Shown in pieces: positions 37,123 to 47,774 of a DNA stretch of 64,000 bases. The translations under genes were made by a program, and so were the position numbers. Position 1 is the stretch's first letter; the number at the start of each line of letters is the position of its first letter. Below the pieces are notes generated by a model. The model did not search any database. It worked only from the letters and a program-made list of their open reading frames with translations, and was not told the origin of the DNA. This DNA is from Tenrec ecaudatus (Eukaryota > Chordata > Mammalia > Afrosoricida > Tenrecidae). Location: contig NC_134530.1 in the NCBI RefSeq assembly GCF_050624435.1, positions 148,838,721-148,902,720 on the forward strand. The letters are read 5' to 3'.

Positions 37123-37897
37123 AATTCATACCCTCCTGTCTTCCACCAAACAAAAAATCACGAACATGCTCCAGATAGCGAACTCAGGAACGGGAAGATA
37201 CTAGTTTGGGTCAACCTAATTTCTCTGTGACCCACGCTGAATCAGGTAACTGCTCTCTCTGGGTTTTCTCAAAGTGTGTACTCGTCAGGAAAATAATGCA
37301 GTCGCCCAATTTCCCTTTGACAGAGGCTAGGCTCCAGGGAGAACACCCTCCATTTCTAGTCTTAAAAACTCAGTATGACAAAATGACTTTACCTCCAAAG
37401 AAAAAAGAACCAAGCAAAGGGGGTGGCGATTTTGCCTTGCAGACGCTAGGCCATCAGGGAATCGTGTCACCTCTGCAAGAATTTGAACTCTGTAAGGCGG
37501 GCGAAGGTGGCTTTTAAAGCTTTCCCGCACGGAAAGCGGGGAGAAAGGATAAGGGTTTTAACGACGACGACAAGTCTGAATTTTAGAATGGCAGTTTTTC
37601 ATCATCCCACCTACTAATCCGGTGCCTTGGACCGCGCGGCGCGGAAACCCTGCTGAATTTGAAAACACACGCTGGTGGCGGCTCAGGGACTGGGGAAGGG
37701 GCAGCTAAGTGACAGCTCGGCCTGGGGAGGGCAGCCTCCAGTAGGTCCGACTGTCAACCGTCTGAAATCCCGAGTCCATCCCACCGGGGTCAGGGGCGGA
37801 GGGCAGGAGGTGGGCGCCTTTCACTACGAGAGTGGGGCGGGAGATCCGAACCCGGAGAGACCAGAGCCCAAGCCCGGGGCAGCGGGCCCGCTCTCAC

Positions 37898-38603
37898 CTC
37901 TCTTGGGGGCCTTGATCACAGGCACCCCCGCAGTCCTCTCGCCGTTTTCCTGCTTGTCCTTGTGCTTGAGATCGACTGGGGCGCAGGAGCTAGGGTCGCC
38001 ATCGGGGCCGCGATGGTGATGGTGCTTGTGTCGCTCCTTGTGGCCCTTGTGTTTGGGCCCGGCCGCGCTCACCGTGAGGGGCGAGAAGGTGAAAAGGGCC
38101 GAGGTGCTCGGGGCCGGGAGCGGGGCAGCGACGGCGGGCCCGGCGGGCGCCAGGGAAGGTGGCGGCGGAGGCGGCAGGAGCAGAGGCTCAACAGGGCCTG
38201 GAACGGCTGGAACTGCATTCGTTGGCGGCAGCGGCCCGGGAGGTTGGCGGCTGCGACGCCGCCGGTGAGGGAGAGCGAGAGGAGGGTCCTGACTCGGCCG
38301 CCCCCGCTTCTCCTGAGAGCCCCCACTGCTCGCCCGGCGCTGCCGCTTCACGCCCCGCGGCGAGGCCCCAACATGGGGTTTCTCCTTCCCGTCTTTGTCC
38401 GGCTCCTCCGGCGCCGCCACCGCCCGTACTACGCGCACAGCTCCGACCTGCGCAGCCATTTCACCCACAAACACACATTTAAATGGCCCGACCGCCCCCC
38501 CGTCGGCGAATCGCGCAAGCGCAGCCCGCGCACGGCCCGCTGGGCATTGTAGTCTCTCCTCCGCCCTCCACTTGTCAGCGGACCTTGGGGTGGAGCGGAA
38601 CAT
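37898..38603 (-). CDS. RSBN1: RSBN1 coding exon 1 (N-terminal part)
   Basis: RSBN1 (round spermatid basic protein 1) is a nuclear protein whose C-terminal oxygenase domain belongs to the H4K20me2 demethylase group with worm DPY-21. This exon encodes residues 1-235 plus one base. It shows the family hallmarks: ADKWRAEERLQCPAG near the start, MAAQVGAVRVVRAVAA about 48 residues later, a basic RRRRSR patch, proline/alanine-rich tracts (LLLPPPPPPSLAPAGPA), and the histidine/lysine stretch KHKGHKERHKHHHH. It ends at AAG AGA G, followed by the donor GTGAGAG. I chose the ATG at 38603 because it aligns with the human start (MF...ADKW) and has G at -3. The frame stays open 66 bases further upstream. 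A second in-frame ATG at 38459 (MAAQ) could also be used. The exon is very GC-rich and sits in a CpG island. The phase (one base over) fits exon 2 exactly. Confidence 0.96.
38541..38553 (-). promoter_or_regulatory. ZNF143/SBS-like motif
   Basis: The plus strand reads TGGGCATTGTAGT, one mismatch from the ZNF143 (Staf)/THAP11 promoter motif TGGGAATTGTAGT. It lies about 55 bases inside the first possible RSBN1 coding sequence. Such sites usually sit close to transcription starts, which suggests that some starts are near or below 38550 and that the downstream ATG at 38459 is used. Confidence 0.45.
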
Positions 38604-40724
38604 GCCGGAAGCGGCTGTCCCCGGCTCCCCTCCGCGGGGCTCTCGGCCCGAGTCTCTATCGTAAAGCACGCTGGGCTGCGCAAGGCCTCACGGGAGCGGT
38701 AGTTTCCCCGCGCGCCCGCCGCGCAGTGAAGCCTCGGAAAGGGATCGTGCGCCGAGTCACGCGTCGGGCTGCGACGCAACCGCCGCTGGGCGGCGAGTTG
38801 CCGCCAACTGCTGTAACGGCCGAAACAATCTGAATGGCTTCAGAGGCTGTCGGCGCGTTCCCCGGGTCCTTTTCCTGTGCCCCTTCGTCTCGGGAGTCGC
38901 CACAGTGCCTTGTAAATTTCATATCCCTTGGTAATCTTTTGTGAGGATTAAAAAAACCCGTCTAGCCTTGGCCAACGATGCAATGAAGGGATTCGAGGGA
39001 ATTCAGTACTATACAAACCCAGACCGATTTAAAACACGATAGGGCCGCAATTCAGAAATTCGTGAAGACGTCTGGAGCATCTTCGTGGGCATTGCTATGG
39101 TTACAAGCACTGGCGTAACAAGGCAGGTGCAAGAACTGCTCGGGAGCTCGGAGAACTCAGCCCCATCCTCGCTGAGCCCTAGCTCTCCGCCCAATGCCTA
39201 CCACAGCACCATTACTTTTAACACAGCCCTATAGTTAAACCACGTCTCGGTGGAAAACCATAGCTAAAAGCATACCTTTAAGTAAGATTCGTTTAAATTT
39301 TGAGAATAAGCTTGCATAAATGAGAAAATAAATGTATTCACTAGAGCTATCACTACAGAAATCCGCATCGTCCACAAGGGACCGCTTCCTCTCAGGTTCA
39401 TTTACAATTTAGTTGTCGCTTCAGATTTTTCCTAGAGTCGTTTGAACATATTTGGCCCTTGATAAAGTTTTTTTATAGAGATATTTATAAATATCTGACG
39501 TGCCATAAAGTGCTCAGCAGATAAATTTACTGTGGTTTGGTGCCAGGTAAAAGACTACATAGTGAACCCAACGACACCAAGGTTAGCTTAAAAACAAGTT
39601 TACTGAGCACCTATTGTGTGCATTGTGCTGCAATAGATATATAACAGCATTTTATTCCTTGTGCCTTATCAGTTAAAATTCTCAAGAGAAAATAGAGCAA
39701 GTGATGGCTAAGTAATGTTTCTAAAAGTTATATTTCATTAAGAATTTAATATTTTTTAAATAGTAGAGGACATCAGGTGAATCCTTTTCAATAATAAAAA
39801 CTAAGGTTATTGTTGAAAGGGTTCTCTGATAGTAAAATTAGATGTGAATTATCAGATTTTCTTAAGTTTCATAAAGAACTATATTGTGAACTGGCAATTT
39901 CTTTGGTTGACTTTATACAAACTACCTTTTATGAGAATTTTCACATTATAAACATGCTACCAAAAGATAGCTAATTTGTTGTTGATGGCTTCAATAATTG
40001 GAAATTGGAATAGCCAGAAAAATGGATTACTCTCATAGTCACATGTTTTATTCCTTTAAGTAGAAGTATTTATTTAATGATGAACGTAGCTAGCTGAAAG
40101 TTTGAATGTTCGAGTCTACCCAGAGGCACCTCAGGGAAAAGATATGGCCCGATAATCTACTTACATAAAATCAGCCATTGAAATCCAACTCCATGGAACA
40201 CAATGCTACTCTGACTCCCATGGGGTCACCGAACCAGGATCAACTAATGGCAACTAGTGCTAGCACTGATACCCCTGAAATACAGCTTCTCCTTGCTTCC
40301 TCTTCTCGTTTCCCAAAACATTTGAAATATGTGCACAAGGAGCACTCCGTGTCGGTGCAAGTAACTGCCAGGAAATAATCACAAAGTGAGGTTTACAAAT
40401 GATCAAACTTCTTGTAAATTCTGACCATGTGAAAATAGAAGACTTGCAATCTAAGTTGAAGTCTTTCAAATGGTTATATTTATGTAGAAAAATTAAATTA
40501 AAAAAAACACTTTCCCCTCCAAATGAAAAGTAAATCCCTTCTAACACAATGCTTCACACAGTGCTCTCTACAGACGCACAAGTAACAAACTTTCATTTGC
40601 TGTTTCCAACGCACGGTAAATGGAATGAAAACATCAACCTTCTGGGATTTATTTGCATGTTCTTTCAGAGCTATTGAACACGTGAACACATTTCCTTTGT
40701 TGATATTCACACAGAACACACGTA
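38604..40724. other. PTPN22-RSBN1 intergenic region
   Basis: The right part of the CpG island and the RSBN1 5' UTR/TSS region lie near 38604-38950. AT-rich sequence without recognisable genes follows at 39200-40090, then a SINE at 40095-40262. The short spacing implies that PTPN22 must terminate efficiently before the RSBN1 promoter. Confidence 0.75.
40095..40262 (+). repeat. AfroSINE variant
   Basis: AAATCAGCCATTGAAATCC, TGCTACTCTGACTCCCATGGGGTC and GATCAACTAATGGCAACTAG are from the 3' half of a SINE subfamily with a longer middle region. Confidence 0.6.
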
Positions 40725-40923
40725 GTCAGCAGTACTGTGATTTTATTTGCAGAGGCACTTGCAGCTCTGTTGAGGTTGGGGGACATTGATCCCCACTCGT
40801 GACTCTTGTGACAGAGAACTGGCCAAGAGGGTCTGCCTGGCTATCATCCTACAGCTGCATATCGCCCTACTTTGGAGTTGCGGGGTGTCTTCGAATCGCT
40901 GGTAGCCCAGACCCAAAGTTGGA
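40725..40923 (-). other. PTPN22: PTPN22 3' UTR (approximate end)
   Basis: This is the non-coding sequence after the stop codon, to just past the first good poly(A) signal. Its exact end is inferred. A longer alternative 3' UTR cannot be excluded. Confidence 0.6.
40742..40747 (-). terminator. PTPN22: PTPN22 polyadenylation signal AATAAA
   Basis: TTTATT on the plus strand reads AATAAA on the minus strand, 177 bases after the PTPN22 stop. Transcription must end before the RSBN1 promoter, about 1.8 kb further on. Confidence 0.65.
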
Positions 40924-40988
40924 TTAAATGTTCCAAGTTGATGGTGGTTTCCTTGGCCCTTTGGGTTTTGAAAAACGTTTTCCAAAAC
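40924..40988 (-). CDS. PTPN22: PTPN22 terminal coding exon with C-terminal motif
   Basis: After TTTATTTTCAG the exon encodes F-G-K-R, then FSKPKGPRKPPSTWNI and TAA at 40926-40924. This is the conserved C-terminal homology box (human FSKPKGPRNPPPTWNI) that binds adaptor partners such as PSTPIP1. Joined together, the ten exons give 462 codons and a stop, with every phase consistent. Confidence 0.96.
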
Positions 40989-41699
40989 CTGAAAATAAAA
41001 ATAACAATTAAAACAGTAAGGATTTTATACACAAATTCCTGAATAAGTTACATGCAAATATTGTGTTTTCTAATATATGCAAATACATGGATTTTTCCCC
41101 AAAAGGTTAAGCAGCATCTTTGATATATTTAGTAATAGATTATAAAGGCATCTTACTAATTAATTGAAAGCCTACATGATAATATTAGAATATTAATCCA
41201 ACTTTAAATGTGTACTCTTAGTAGTAGCATTAATTGAATGAAGAAATCTGGTTATAAAACCCTTTGATATTTTAGTCTATAATATCTTTTATCTATTTCT
41301 GTTTATCCCCATCCATTCATCAAGAATACTAAAGTGGGAAATCTCAATTTCAGAAAATTAAGCACTATTTGCATTAAGATGTATAAAGTTAAATCAAGTT
41401 ATTCCTCTCCCTTGGCTCACAAACTCCTTAATTTACTAAAAGATTATGTTTAAAGAAATGAGAAAAAATAAACAATATTGAAAAATAAGTCACTAAATCG
41501 TCTTTTTTATTTCTCTCATTCCCTATCCCAGAGAAGGACAGGTAAACCTTTCACAACTTATGAAGCTTTATTTGTGGGTACTTTCAACAGACCTGTACGT
41601 TGGTGACATTCGTTTTTTTTTATTGCTTTAGCAATCTATAACCTTCTTTGATGATGGAAGTATATTTTCAAGTGACCCCTTTACACTTAAGCAATCTTA

Positions 41700-41882
41700 C
41701 TGAGCCAACTGCCATGGAGTTGATTCAGACTCAGCCGCTCATCGGACAGGTAGACCTGCCCCCACAGGGCTCCCAAGGCTGTGAATTTGTATGGAAACAG
41801 ATTGCCCGTCTGTATCCCTTGAAGAGCTGACCTCGCCCTGAGCAGCCACGTGGTGAACCCCTGCACCACTAGGACTCTTAGC
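41700..41882 (-). repeat. AfroSINE
   Basis: GAGCCAACTGCCATGGAGTTG, GTAGACCTGCCCCCACAGGGC and CCCTGCACCACTAGGACTC. Confidence 0.8.
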
Positions 41883-42174
41883 AACCTCAGGGACTCAAGT
41901 TGAATGAAGAAGGGTATGGAATTCAAAGGGAAATATATTTCTAATCACTGGTTTAATCACTATACCAAATGTGGATCGTAGCGACCTGAAGAGACTGATA
42001 CTAGAAGCCAATGAGCTGTCTGTGTAAAAGCCTCCAGCTTAATACCTAGACGTTGCTTAAATCTGAACCGACATAACGGAAAAGGAGAACTACCCCAGAA
42101 CTAGGAGAGAGAGAGTGAACGCAGAAAAATACGTTTAAAAAAACCAACCAATCAAACATGAAAATTACATTTAT

Positions 42175-42330
42175 CCGTAAAACCACTGCCAATGAGTGGA
42201 TTCCATCGCAGAGACCCTGTCAGATAGAATCAAACTGTTCCATTCAGTTTCCAATAGACAGTCTCATCCTTCCCCTGAAGAACAGCAGGTGGATGTGAAT
42301 TGCAAACCGCGCCCAGTCCTGCCCCATCTT
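42175..42330 (-). repeat. AfroSINE
   Basis: AAAACCACTGCCAATGAGTGG, CAGTCTCATCCTTCCCC and CAGCAGGTGGATGTGAATTGC. The copy is truncated into an RTE fragment. Confidence 0.65.
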
Positions 42331-42900
42331 TATGGCTTTGGGTGTGGTCAGCCCACTGGAGGGGCCATGCGTCAGGCCTCGCATTGGGTCTCCTCCTCTT
42401 TGAGGGCCTCCGTTTCAAACACGCGATGTCCTTTTCTACTGCTAGTCTTTCCCTGATGACATGTCCAAGATGAGCAAGACGACGCTTTTGTCACCCTTTA
42501 TTCTAAGGAACATTCTGGTTTTACTTTTTCTTAGACTTTTGTTGTTCCTTGGTTGTTCTCCTGGCTGTCCTTTGAATATAGTCAATATTCTTCACCAATA
42601 CCACAAGTCAAATGCCTCCATCTTTCTTCTGCCTTCTTTTTTCCATGTGGGGCTTTTGCATGCCTATGAGATGATTGAAAAGACCATGGCTTGGGTCCAG
42701 TGTACCACAGCGGATCTCAGCCTGTGTGGTTTCACAGGGGTCATCTAAGAGTACCAAAATGACAGTGATGAAGTAGCAATGAAAATAATTTTATGGTTGG
42801 GGGGGTCACCACAACATGAGGAACTGTATGAAAGGGTCGCGGCCTGAGGAAGGTTGAGAACCACCGATTGGGAACTTTAGTGTTTTGCAGCAGGAAAAAA
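42330..42900 (-). repeat. RTE-type LINE fragment (holds the SPIN copy)
   Basis: CCTGATGACATGTCCAAGATG, CTAAGGAACATTCTGG, CTATGAGATGATTGAAAAGACC and CATGGCTTGGGTCCAG are antisense RTE landmarks. Weaker similarity continues after 42866. Confidence 0.75.
42708..42866 (-). mobile_element. SPIN-family hAT MITE
   Basis: It starts CAGCGGATCTCAGCCTGTG and ends AAGGTTGAGAACCACCG, the two SPIN inverted termini. Between them, reversed, are TTCACAGGGGTCA, GAAAATAATTTTATGGTTGG and TCACCACAACATGAGGAACTG. At 159 bp it is an internally deleted non-autonomous copy. I do not see a clean 8-bp target duplication. Confidence 0.9.
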
Positions 42901-42949
42901 AAATGAAAAGTTGTCAACAGTTTCATTCTACTTGGATCACCAGTGAAGA

Positions 42950-43140
42950 TGTCTAACTGCGTAGTGGTTAAGTGGTTGGCGGCTAACCAAAAGGTCACTG
43001 GTTCAAACTCACCAGCCACTTCTTGAGAGACAGGTATGGTAGTCTGCCTCTGCAAAGATTACAGTCGTGGAAACCCACGGGGGTTCCACTCCATCCTTAG
43101 GTTTGTGTTAAGGCCAAATAGCCTTGATGATAATGGATTT
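42950..43140 (+). repeat. AfroSINE
   Basis: TGCGTAGTGGTTAAGTGGTTGG, GGCTAACCAAAAGGTCACTGG and GATTACAGTCGTGGAAACCC. Full length with a mutated tail block. Confidence 0.9.
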
Positions 43141-43433
43141 GCAGGTTCAACAGCCAATGCCCATGAGAGCAGCAGGCAAGAAATCAATCAAGGTGCTGAG
43201 TTGGGCAGATAGGCTGTAAAAGACCTCCTTAATAATTTGATTAGATAGCTTCTTCCCCACATGTTCTGGAAATTCAATCCTGTGTGAGCTGTTAAGATGT
43301 AATTGAGGTCAAATTGAGTGAGAAAGAATATAAGAACCTACATAGGCAACTTGAAATCATAGTTAAATTTCTGTTATACTGTAAATGAATCATGTAGATT
43401 TTTACATTTTAGACTCTAAAACGACACACATAC

Positions 43434-43511
43434 CAAAATTCAGAAAGAAGCTGGAGTTGTTTGACTGAACAGATTCTGCTGGTTTGCTTGATGGGGAAGA
43501 ATTACAGACAT
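43434..43511 (-). CDS. PTPN22: PTPN22 penultimate coding exon (78 bp)
   Basis: The exon encodes N-V-C-N-S-S-P-S-S then KPAESVQSNNSSFFLNFG, matching the human KPAESVQSNNSSSFLNFG region. The acceptor is GATTCTAG and the donor is GTATGT. One base carries over to the terminal exon. Confidence 0.95.
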
Positions 43512-44061
43512 CTAGAATCAAAAGAAAAAACATTCAGAGAAGGAATGATGGCAGACGCAGATTACTCTTGATCGGGTCACATAATCATTGGCATTAGACA
43601 AGTCCTCCAGGATAATTAATATCCCCAATAAGCATATCGCTATCAGATGTAACAAACAAATGTGCAAAATAGAATTGAAACTTTATATAATCTTCTCATT
43701 TGTGGGTGTTTTATTTGTGTGTTTGTTTGGGGGGCTATTCCTTCGCAAATAGACGGTGTAACTAAGCCTATCTTTAAAGAGTCTTCACCAAAGATTCAGG
43801 AATTTATCATGAATCAACTTGTTTGGGGTTCACATTTTTACTTTACTCTACATCTTATCTTGCACTCTGACCTCCTTTCAATTATAATCTGAACTATTGG
43901 TCTTCCACATTCCTTCATTTATGTGCAGTCTAAGATTTTTCTTACATTATCCTTTACTCCTGGACACTCCACTTTCCAACATATACTTTTCCCATGATAG
44001 ATGGTTCTGAGTTACTCCCATAATTCCCCAGAAGCATTCTTCTGTTATTTTGTTTTCCTAT

Positions 44062-44258
44062 CTCAGCTGCTTATGGTGTTGTGGGCTACACACTGAACTG
44101 CTAACCACGAAGTCAGCAGTTCAAACCCACCAACAGCTTCTCAGGAGAAGGATGAGGCTGTCTATTCCTGTAAAGATTTAAAGTATCAGAAATCCAAAGG
44201 GATAGTTCTACTCTGTCCTCTAGGGTCACTGTGAATCGGAATTGGTTTGGTCTAGTAT
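44062..44258 (+). repeat. AfroSINE
   Basis: GAACTGCTAACCACGAAGTCAG, TTCAAACCCACCAACAGC, GATAGTTCTACTCTGTCCTC and GAATCGGAATTGGTTTGG. Confidence 0.9.
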
Positions 44259-44626
44259 AGAAGGCTTAAGGATAACCCCATCCCCCTTTTGTTCTCAAGA
44301 TATTAATGTATTCATAGATCAGTTTCTAAATCAATGAAAACTTAGTCTGAATTTAGACATGCACTATTTAGCAGTGAAAAGAGGTAATTTCACATTTGTA
44401 TAAATTATCTAAGAAACAACATGTAAATTCAGAGAAATTATTAAATGTTTCCCTGTTTTGAGTTTCAGCATTTCCATAGTGCAGTATGAGGACTGGATAT
44501 ATGTATTTGTTTATTGTGTTTATGTTGCATACATAACCATACACACAGAGAGACTCCTGATACTAAAATTTTAGAAACTCACTCCTCCACCGTCCTGGGC
44601 TGACTAGAGCGCACAGTGAGCTTCAG

Positions 44627-45283
44627 TGCCATTCAATGAAGGGTTGTGCTGCTGTAACAGAAATACCACAAGTGTTCTTATGGTTCTGCTTAGCAAACAG
44701 AAGTTTAGTCTCTCACAGTGTAGGAAGGAAGTTAGAAGTCCAAATGCAGGGCACGCACTCTAAGAGAAGGCTTTCTGTCTCTGTAAGTCTGGACGACAGT
44801 CCTTGTCTCCTTTCAGTGCCTATGGGCCTGGTATTCCTTGAAGATCTCCATATGTGCAAACATCAATCTTCCCCTGGCTCTAGTGGGTTCTCAGCTCAGG
44901 GACCCCAGATTGGAAGGGCACATTTCATGCCCAACTCATCTGTCTTGGTGGCACTGGGGTCTTCTCTCCTTGCTTGATTCTCCCATCTATCATAAGATTA
45001 AAAATTCTATCATAAGATTGTAAAGGATGCAAGTCATAGCCCAGGAAAAGTACCTTTACATTGGATCAGGATTGTGGCTTGGGTAAGGGTGGTGACATAA
45101 GTAAGGATGATACATTGCACCCTAACCCTGCTTCATCGTTATAACAGATATAACCAGCATTAACCAAACCTAATACTGCCTCAGTAACCATATCAGAAAG
45201 TGGACAAAAGTCATACAATACTAGGAATCGCAACCTAGCTAAGCTGACACATATTTGTGGGAAGCACAGTTCAGTCCATGACA
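44627..45283 (-). repeat. MaLR-like LTR
   Basis: TGCTGCTGTAACAGAAATACC, TCTCTCACAGTGTAGGAAGG and the end CAGTTCAGTCCATGACA mirror the reverse of MLT1/THE-type LTRs. It is longer than the usual 400-500 bp, so an unrecognised insertion or a distinct subfamily is likely. Confidence 0.6.
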
Positions 45284-45399
45284 GCTTGTCATAGATATTT
45301 CTGTTTTACCTGCCCAGCATTTCCCCCTTTTCTTCTGATAATAGAACTTGGATTTTCCTCTAGGGAACCTCTCCTCCCCGATTCTGTTTCCATGTTTCT

Positions 45400-45608
45400 A
45401 AAGTCCAAATCAAACTCACTGCCACTGAGCAACCAACTTACAGGGACCCCACAGTCCAGAGCAGAACTGCCTCTGTGGGTTTCCAAGGCTGCTCATCTTT
45501 CCGGGAGGAGAGAGCTTCATTATGTGCCCTTGGGACGGCTGGTCGGTTAGAACCCGTAGCTTGTGGTTAGCAGCCCAGCTGGTCGCCCACGACAAGACCA
45601 AGGCTCCT
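45400..45608 (-). repeat. AfroSINE
   Basis: AAACTCACTGCCACTGAGCAACC, AGCAGAACTGCCTCTGTGGG and GGTTAGCAGCCCAGCTGGTCG are clear reverse blocks. It separates two LTR-like pieces. Confidence 0.85.
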
Positions 45609-45659
45609 TCCCATTATTCCTGTGGAGCTGATTTTACCCAAGATCAAAAAACCTTTTTG

Positions 45660-45872
45660 TTTGGTTTGCTTTTTTTTTAATCTCTGCTGCTAACTTGCAT
45701 TTAATCGCTTCTATCTCAAAGGAGATGGACTCTGACATACTCCGTATGAATCCTCTCATTAATCTAACAAAGACAATATATTCCCCAATAGTCTTATAAT
45801 CATAGAAACAGAGGTTAGAGTTTCAAACACATATTCCGCAAGGGAGGGGACACAGTTCAACCCATAGCATAA
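45660..45872 (-). repeat. LTR-like 3' piece
   Basis: AGGAGATGGACTCTGACATAC and GGGGACACAGTTCAACCCATAGCA resemble the end of a reverse MaLR LTR, possibly separated by an AfroSINE from 44627-45283. Confidence 0.4.
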
Positions 45873-46159
45873 CCCAAACCAAACCATACAGATAACCAAA
45901 CCAAACCAGATAACTACTGAATCAGTGACTAGCTGCCAAAATAAAGTTCCTGTGTTGGGGTTCGTTATGGGGTTAACAAAAGAAACACTGCAATAGTAGT
46001 TGTGTGTTGTTCGGTTTCTTCTTTTAGGCATGTGTGCTTTGTAATTTTGCACGTGATTCAACCCCCAACACTCATACTCTGCAAGCAGAGACACGGACCT
46101 CCATCTCTTAACAACCCAGCCAAATGGGACCGGAGCAGGCGCACTCACTTTCCTTTGAT

Positions 46160-46530
46160 TTAGCTATTTTATTGGCATTTCTTCCACCTATCATATAATT
46201 CAATAGTCCAATCACATCAAGAAGAAGCTGTACAACCAGTACCACAATCAATTTTAGAATATTTTCTTCTTTCTTGTACATATTGCTAGTGTGATTAGTT
46301 TTTTAATTGTGGCAAAAATCCACACAACAAAACATTCTCCAATTCATCAACTTCTACATGTGTCCTTCAGCGCCATTGATATACTCTTCTGTTGTGCAGC
46401 CATTCATGATATCCTTTTCCAAAGTATTCCACCACCATTAACATAAACCCTGTGGCCCTAAGCAAAAAGTCTTCCTCCTTCATCCATGGTAATCATTGGT
46501 CAACTTTGGTTTCTTTTTTTTTAGTAGTAG
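46160..46530 (-). repeat. L1M 3' region
   Basis: TTAATTGTGGCAAAAATCCACAC, TTCAGCGCCATTGATATAC and TTCTGTTGTGCAGCCATTCATG are antisense L1 3' UTR phrases. Confidence 0.75.
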
Positions 46531-46964
46531 TTTTCTTGATTTAAAATTCACATATCATATACTTCCATTGGTAAATCATTTTTTAAAGATTTTATAGACA
46601 TCATCACAATCAGTTCTAGTGATAGAATCAAGAAACTCATCTTTGATGAGGTCTGATTTTCAGTTAGCCCATGGACAGGGGCATATCAGATGTTTAGAAT
46701 GAACCTTGACAGTTCTTAAATAAGACGTCTGACACTGTTCTGCTTAATCGGAGCACTGGACACACTAGCAATAACTGGTTCAGGGGAAGAAAATGGCCCA
46801 AACGAAGACAACCAATCCTGACCAGTGCTAGTTATAGGACTGTTACCTGAGCAACCAGAAAAGAACTACTCCCCCCCTCCCCCCTCCCCCAGAAGACTGA
46901 AGCCACAAGGCAAAATCCCCTGCCTCTGAATGAACGAACACAGAGGGAAAGCGGTGTGGAATGA

Positions 46965-47215
46965 GAGATGGTTATTGTTAGCTGCCTTTGAACTACTTCC
47001 GACTCAGCCAGCCCATGTACAAGCAGAAGGAGACACAGCCCCGCGCTGTGCTGGCCTCACAATCGTTCTGTTTGTACAGTCATTGAGCGCATCCAGCTCA
47101 TCGGGGGCCTTCCTCTTTTTCCATACCCTCCATTTCACCGAGCATGAAAGGTTAGATCGGACCACGTCACTACACCTTTTGATTATAAATCAACAAATTC
47201 CCTTGTACTCAGGGC
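46965..47215 (-). repeat. RTE-type LINE fragment
   Basis: GTTAGCTGCCTTTGAACTAC, GGAGACACAGCCCCGCGCTGTGC, CACAATCGTTCTG and TTTCACCGAGCATGAAAGG. Confidence 0.6.
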
Positions 47216-47304
47216 CAGATGAAGGCACGTGAGGCTCCTAAACATTAACCATCGGTGGGGCCCTCTCTTCTGCTTACTCACACACTCAAATGCAATCACA
47301 TTTA

Positions 47305-47339
47305 CATATATGTATGTATATATATATATATATATATAT
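47305..47339. repeat. (TA)n microsatellite
   Basis: Imperfect then pure TA dinucleotides. Confidence 0.9.
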
Positions 47340-47774
47340 GTTCATGTGCTAACTTTCCAGATGTGATTTTATTAGTAATTGACCACAGAGGTGGCATAGG
47401 CCATTTTAGTAGAATAAGGTACGCTATATTATAAAATGTTTAATTGGTATGAGTAACACTGTACTACGTTTTCTACAAAAAAATATTCTGTATATTTGAC
47501 AACAAAGAAAATGAAGCAAAGAAAAGTCATTTCAGCAATCACTGTAAAATTCTATGGATCTCCCACAGTGAAAAATTAGCTTTTACCAGTTTTGCTTTTA
47601 AAAAAGTCATACTTCACTCTTGATACTTACTTCATAATGAATGTATGATCATAAAACAATGAAAAGATGTTATAAAAAATTCAATGACCAGAAAACAAAT
47701 AGCACAACAAAGTACTGTGTCTTCTTTTTAGCTAGATCTTTCCTCTGTAACATATTTAAGTTAAAACTTTTTTC

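Larger units (their letters stand above)
21735..37897 (-). other. RSBN1: RSBN1 intron 1
   Basis: The intron is 16.2 kb and runs from GTGAGAG to the CCAG acceptor. It holds LINE tails, AfroSINEs, an L1M, the ZC3H15 pseudogene and the exon-like ORF at 35.1 kb. Stretches with nothing recognised are 21750-22740, 24240-25080, 25450-26020 and 35240-36600. Confidence 0.9.
37600..38950 (-). promoter_or_regulatory. RSBN1: CpG-island promoter of RSBN1
   Basis: GC content and CpG density rise sharply here compared with the AT-rich flanks. The island covers RSBN1 exon 1, its upstream region and the start of intron 1. No TATA box is evident near the start codon, as expected for a broad housekeeping-type promoter. 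The transcription start cannot be fixed from sequence alone. It should lie between roughly 38500 and 38900. Confidence 0.8.

Noticed and set aside
37206-37517. 103-codon plus frame upstream of the CpG island
   Set aside because: No motif, no splice context, edge of a GC-rich region.
37962-38552. Long plus-strand open frames opposite RSBN1 exon 1 (up to 196 codons)
   Set aside because: GC-rich antisense shadows of the RSBN1 coding frame. No independent protein signature.
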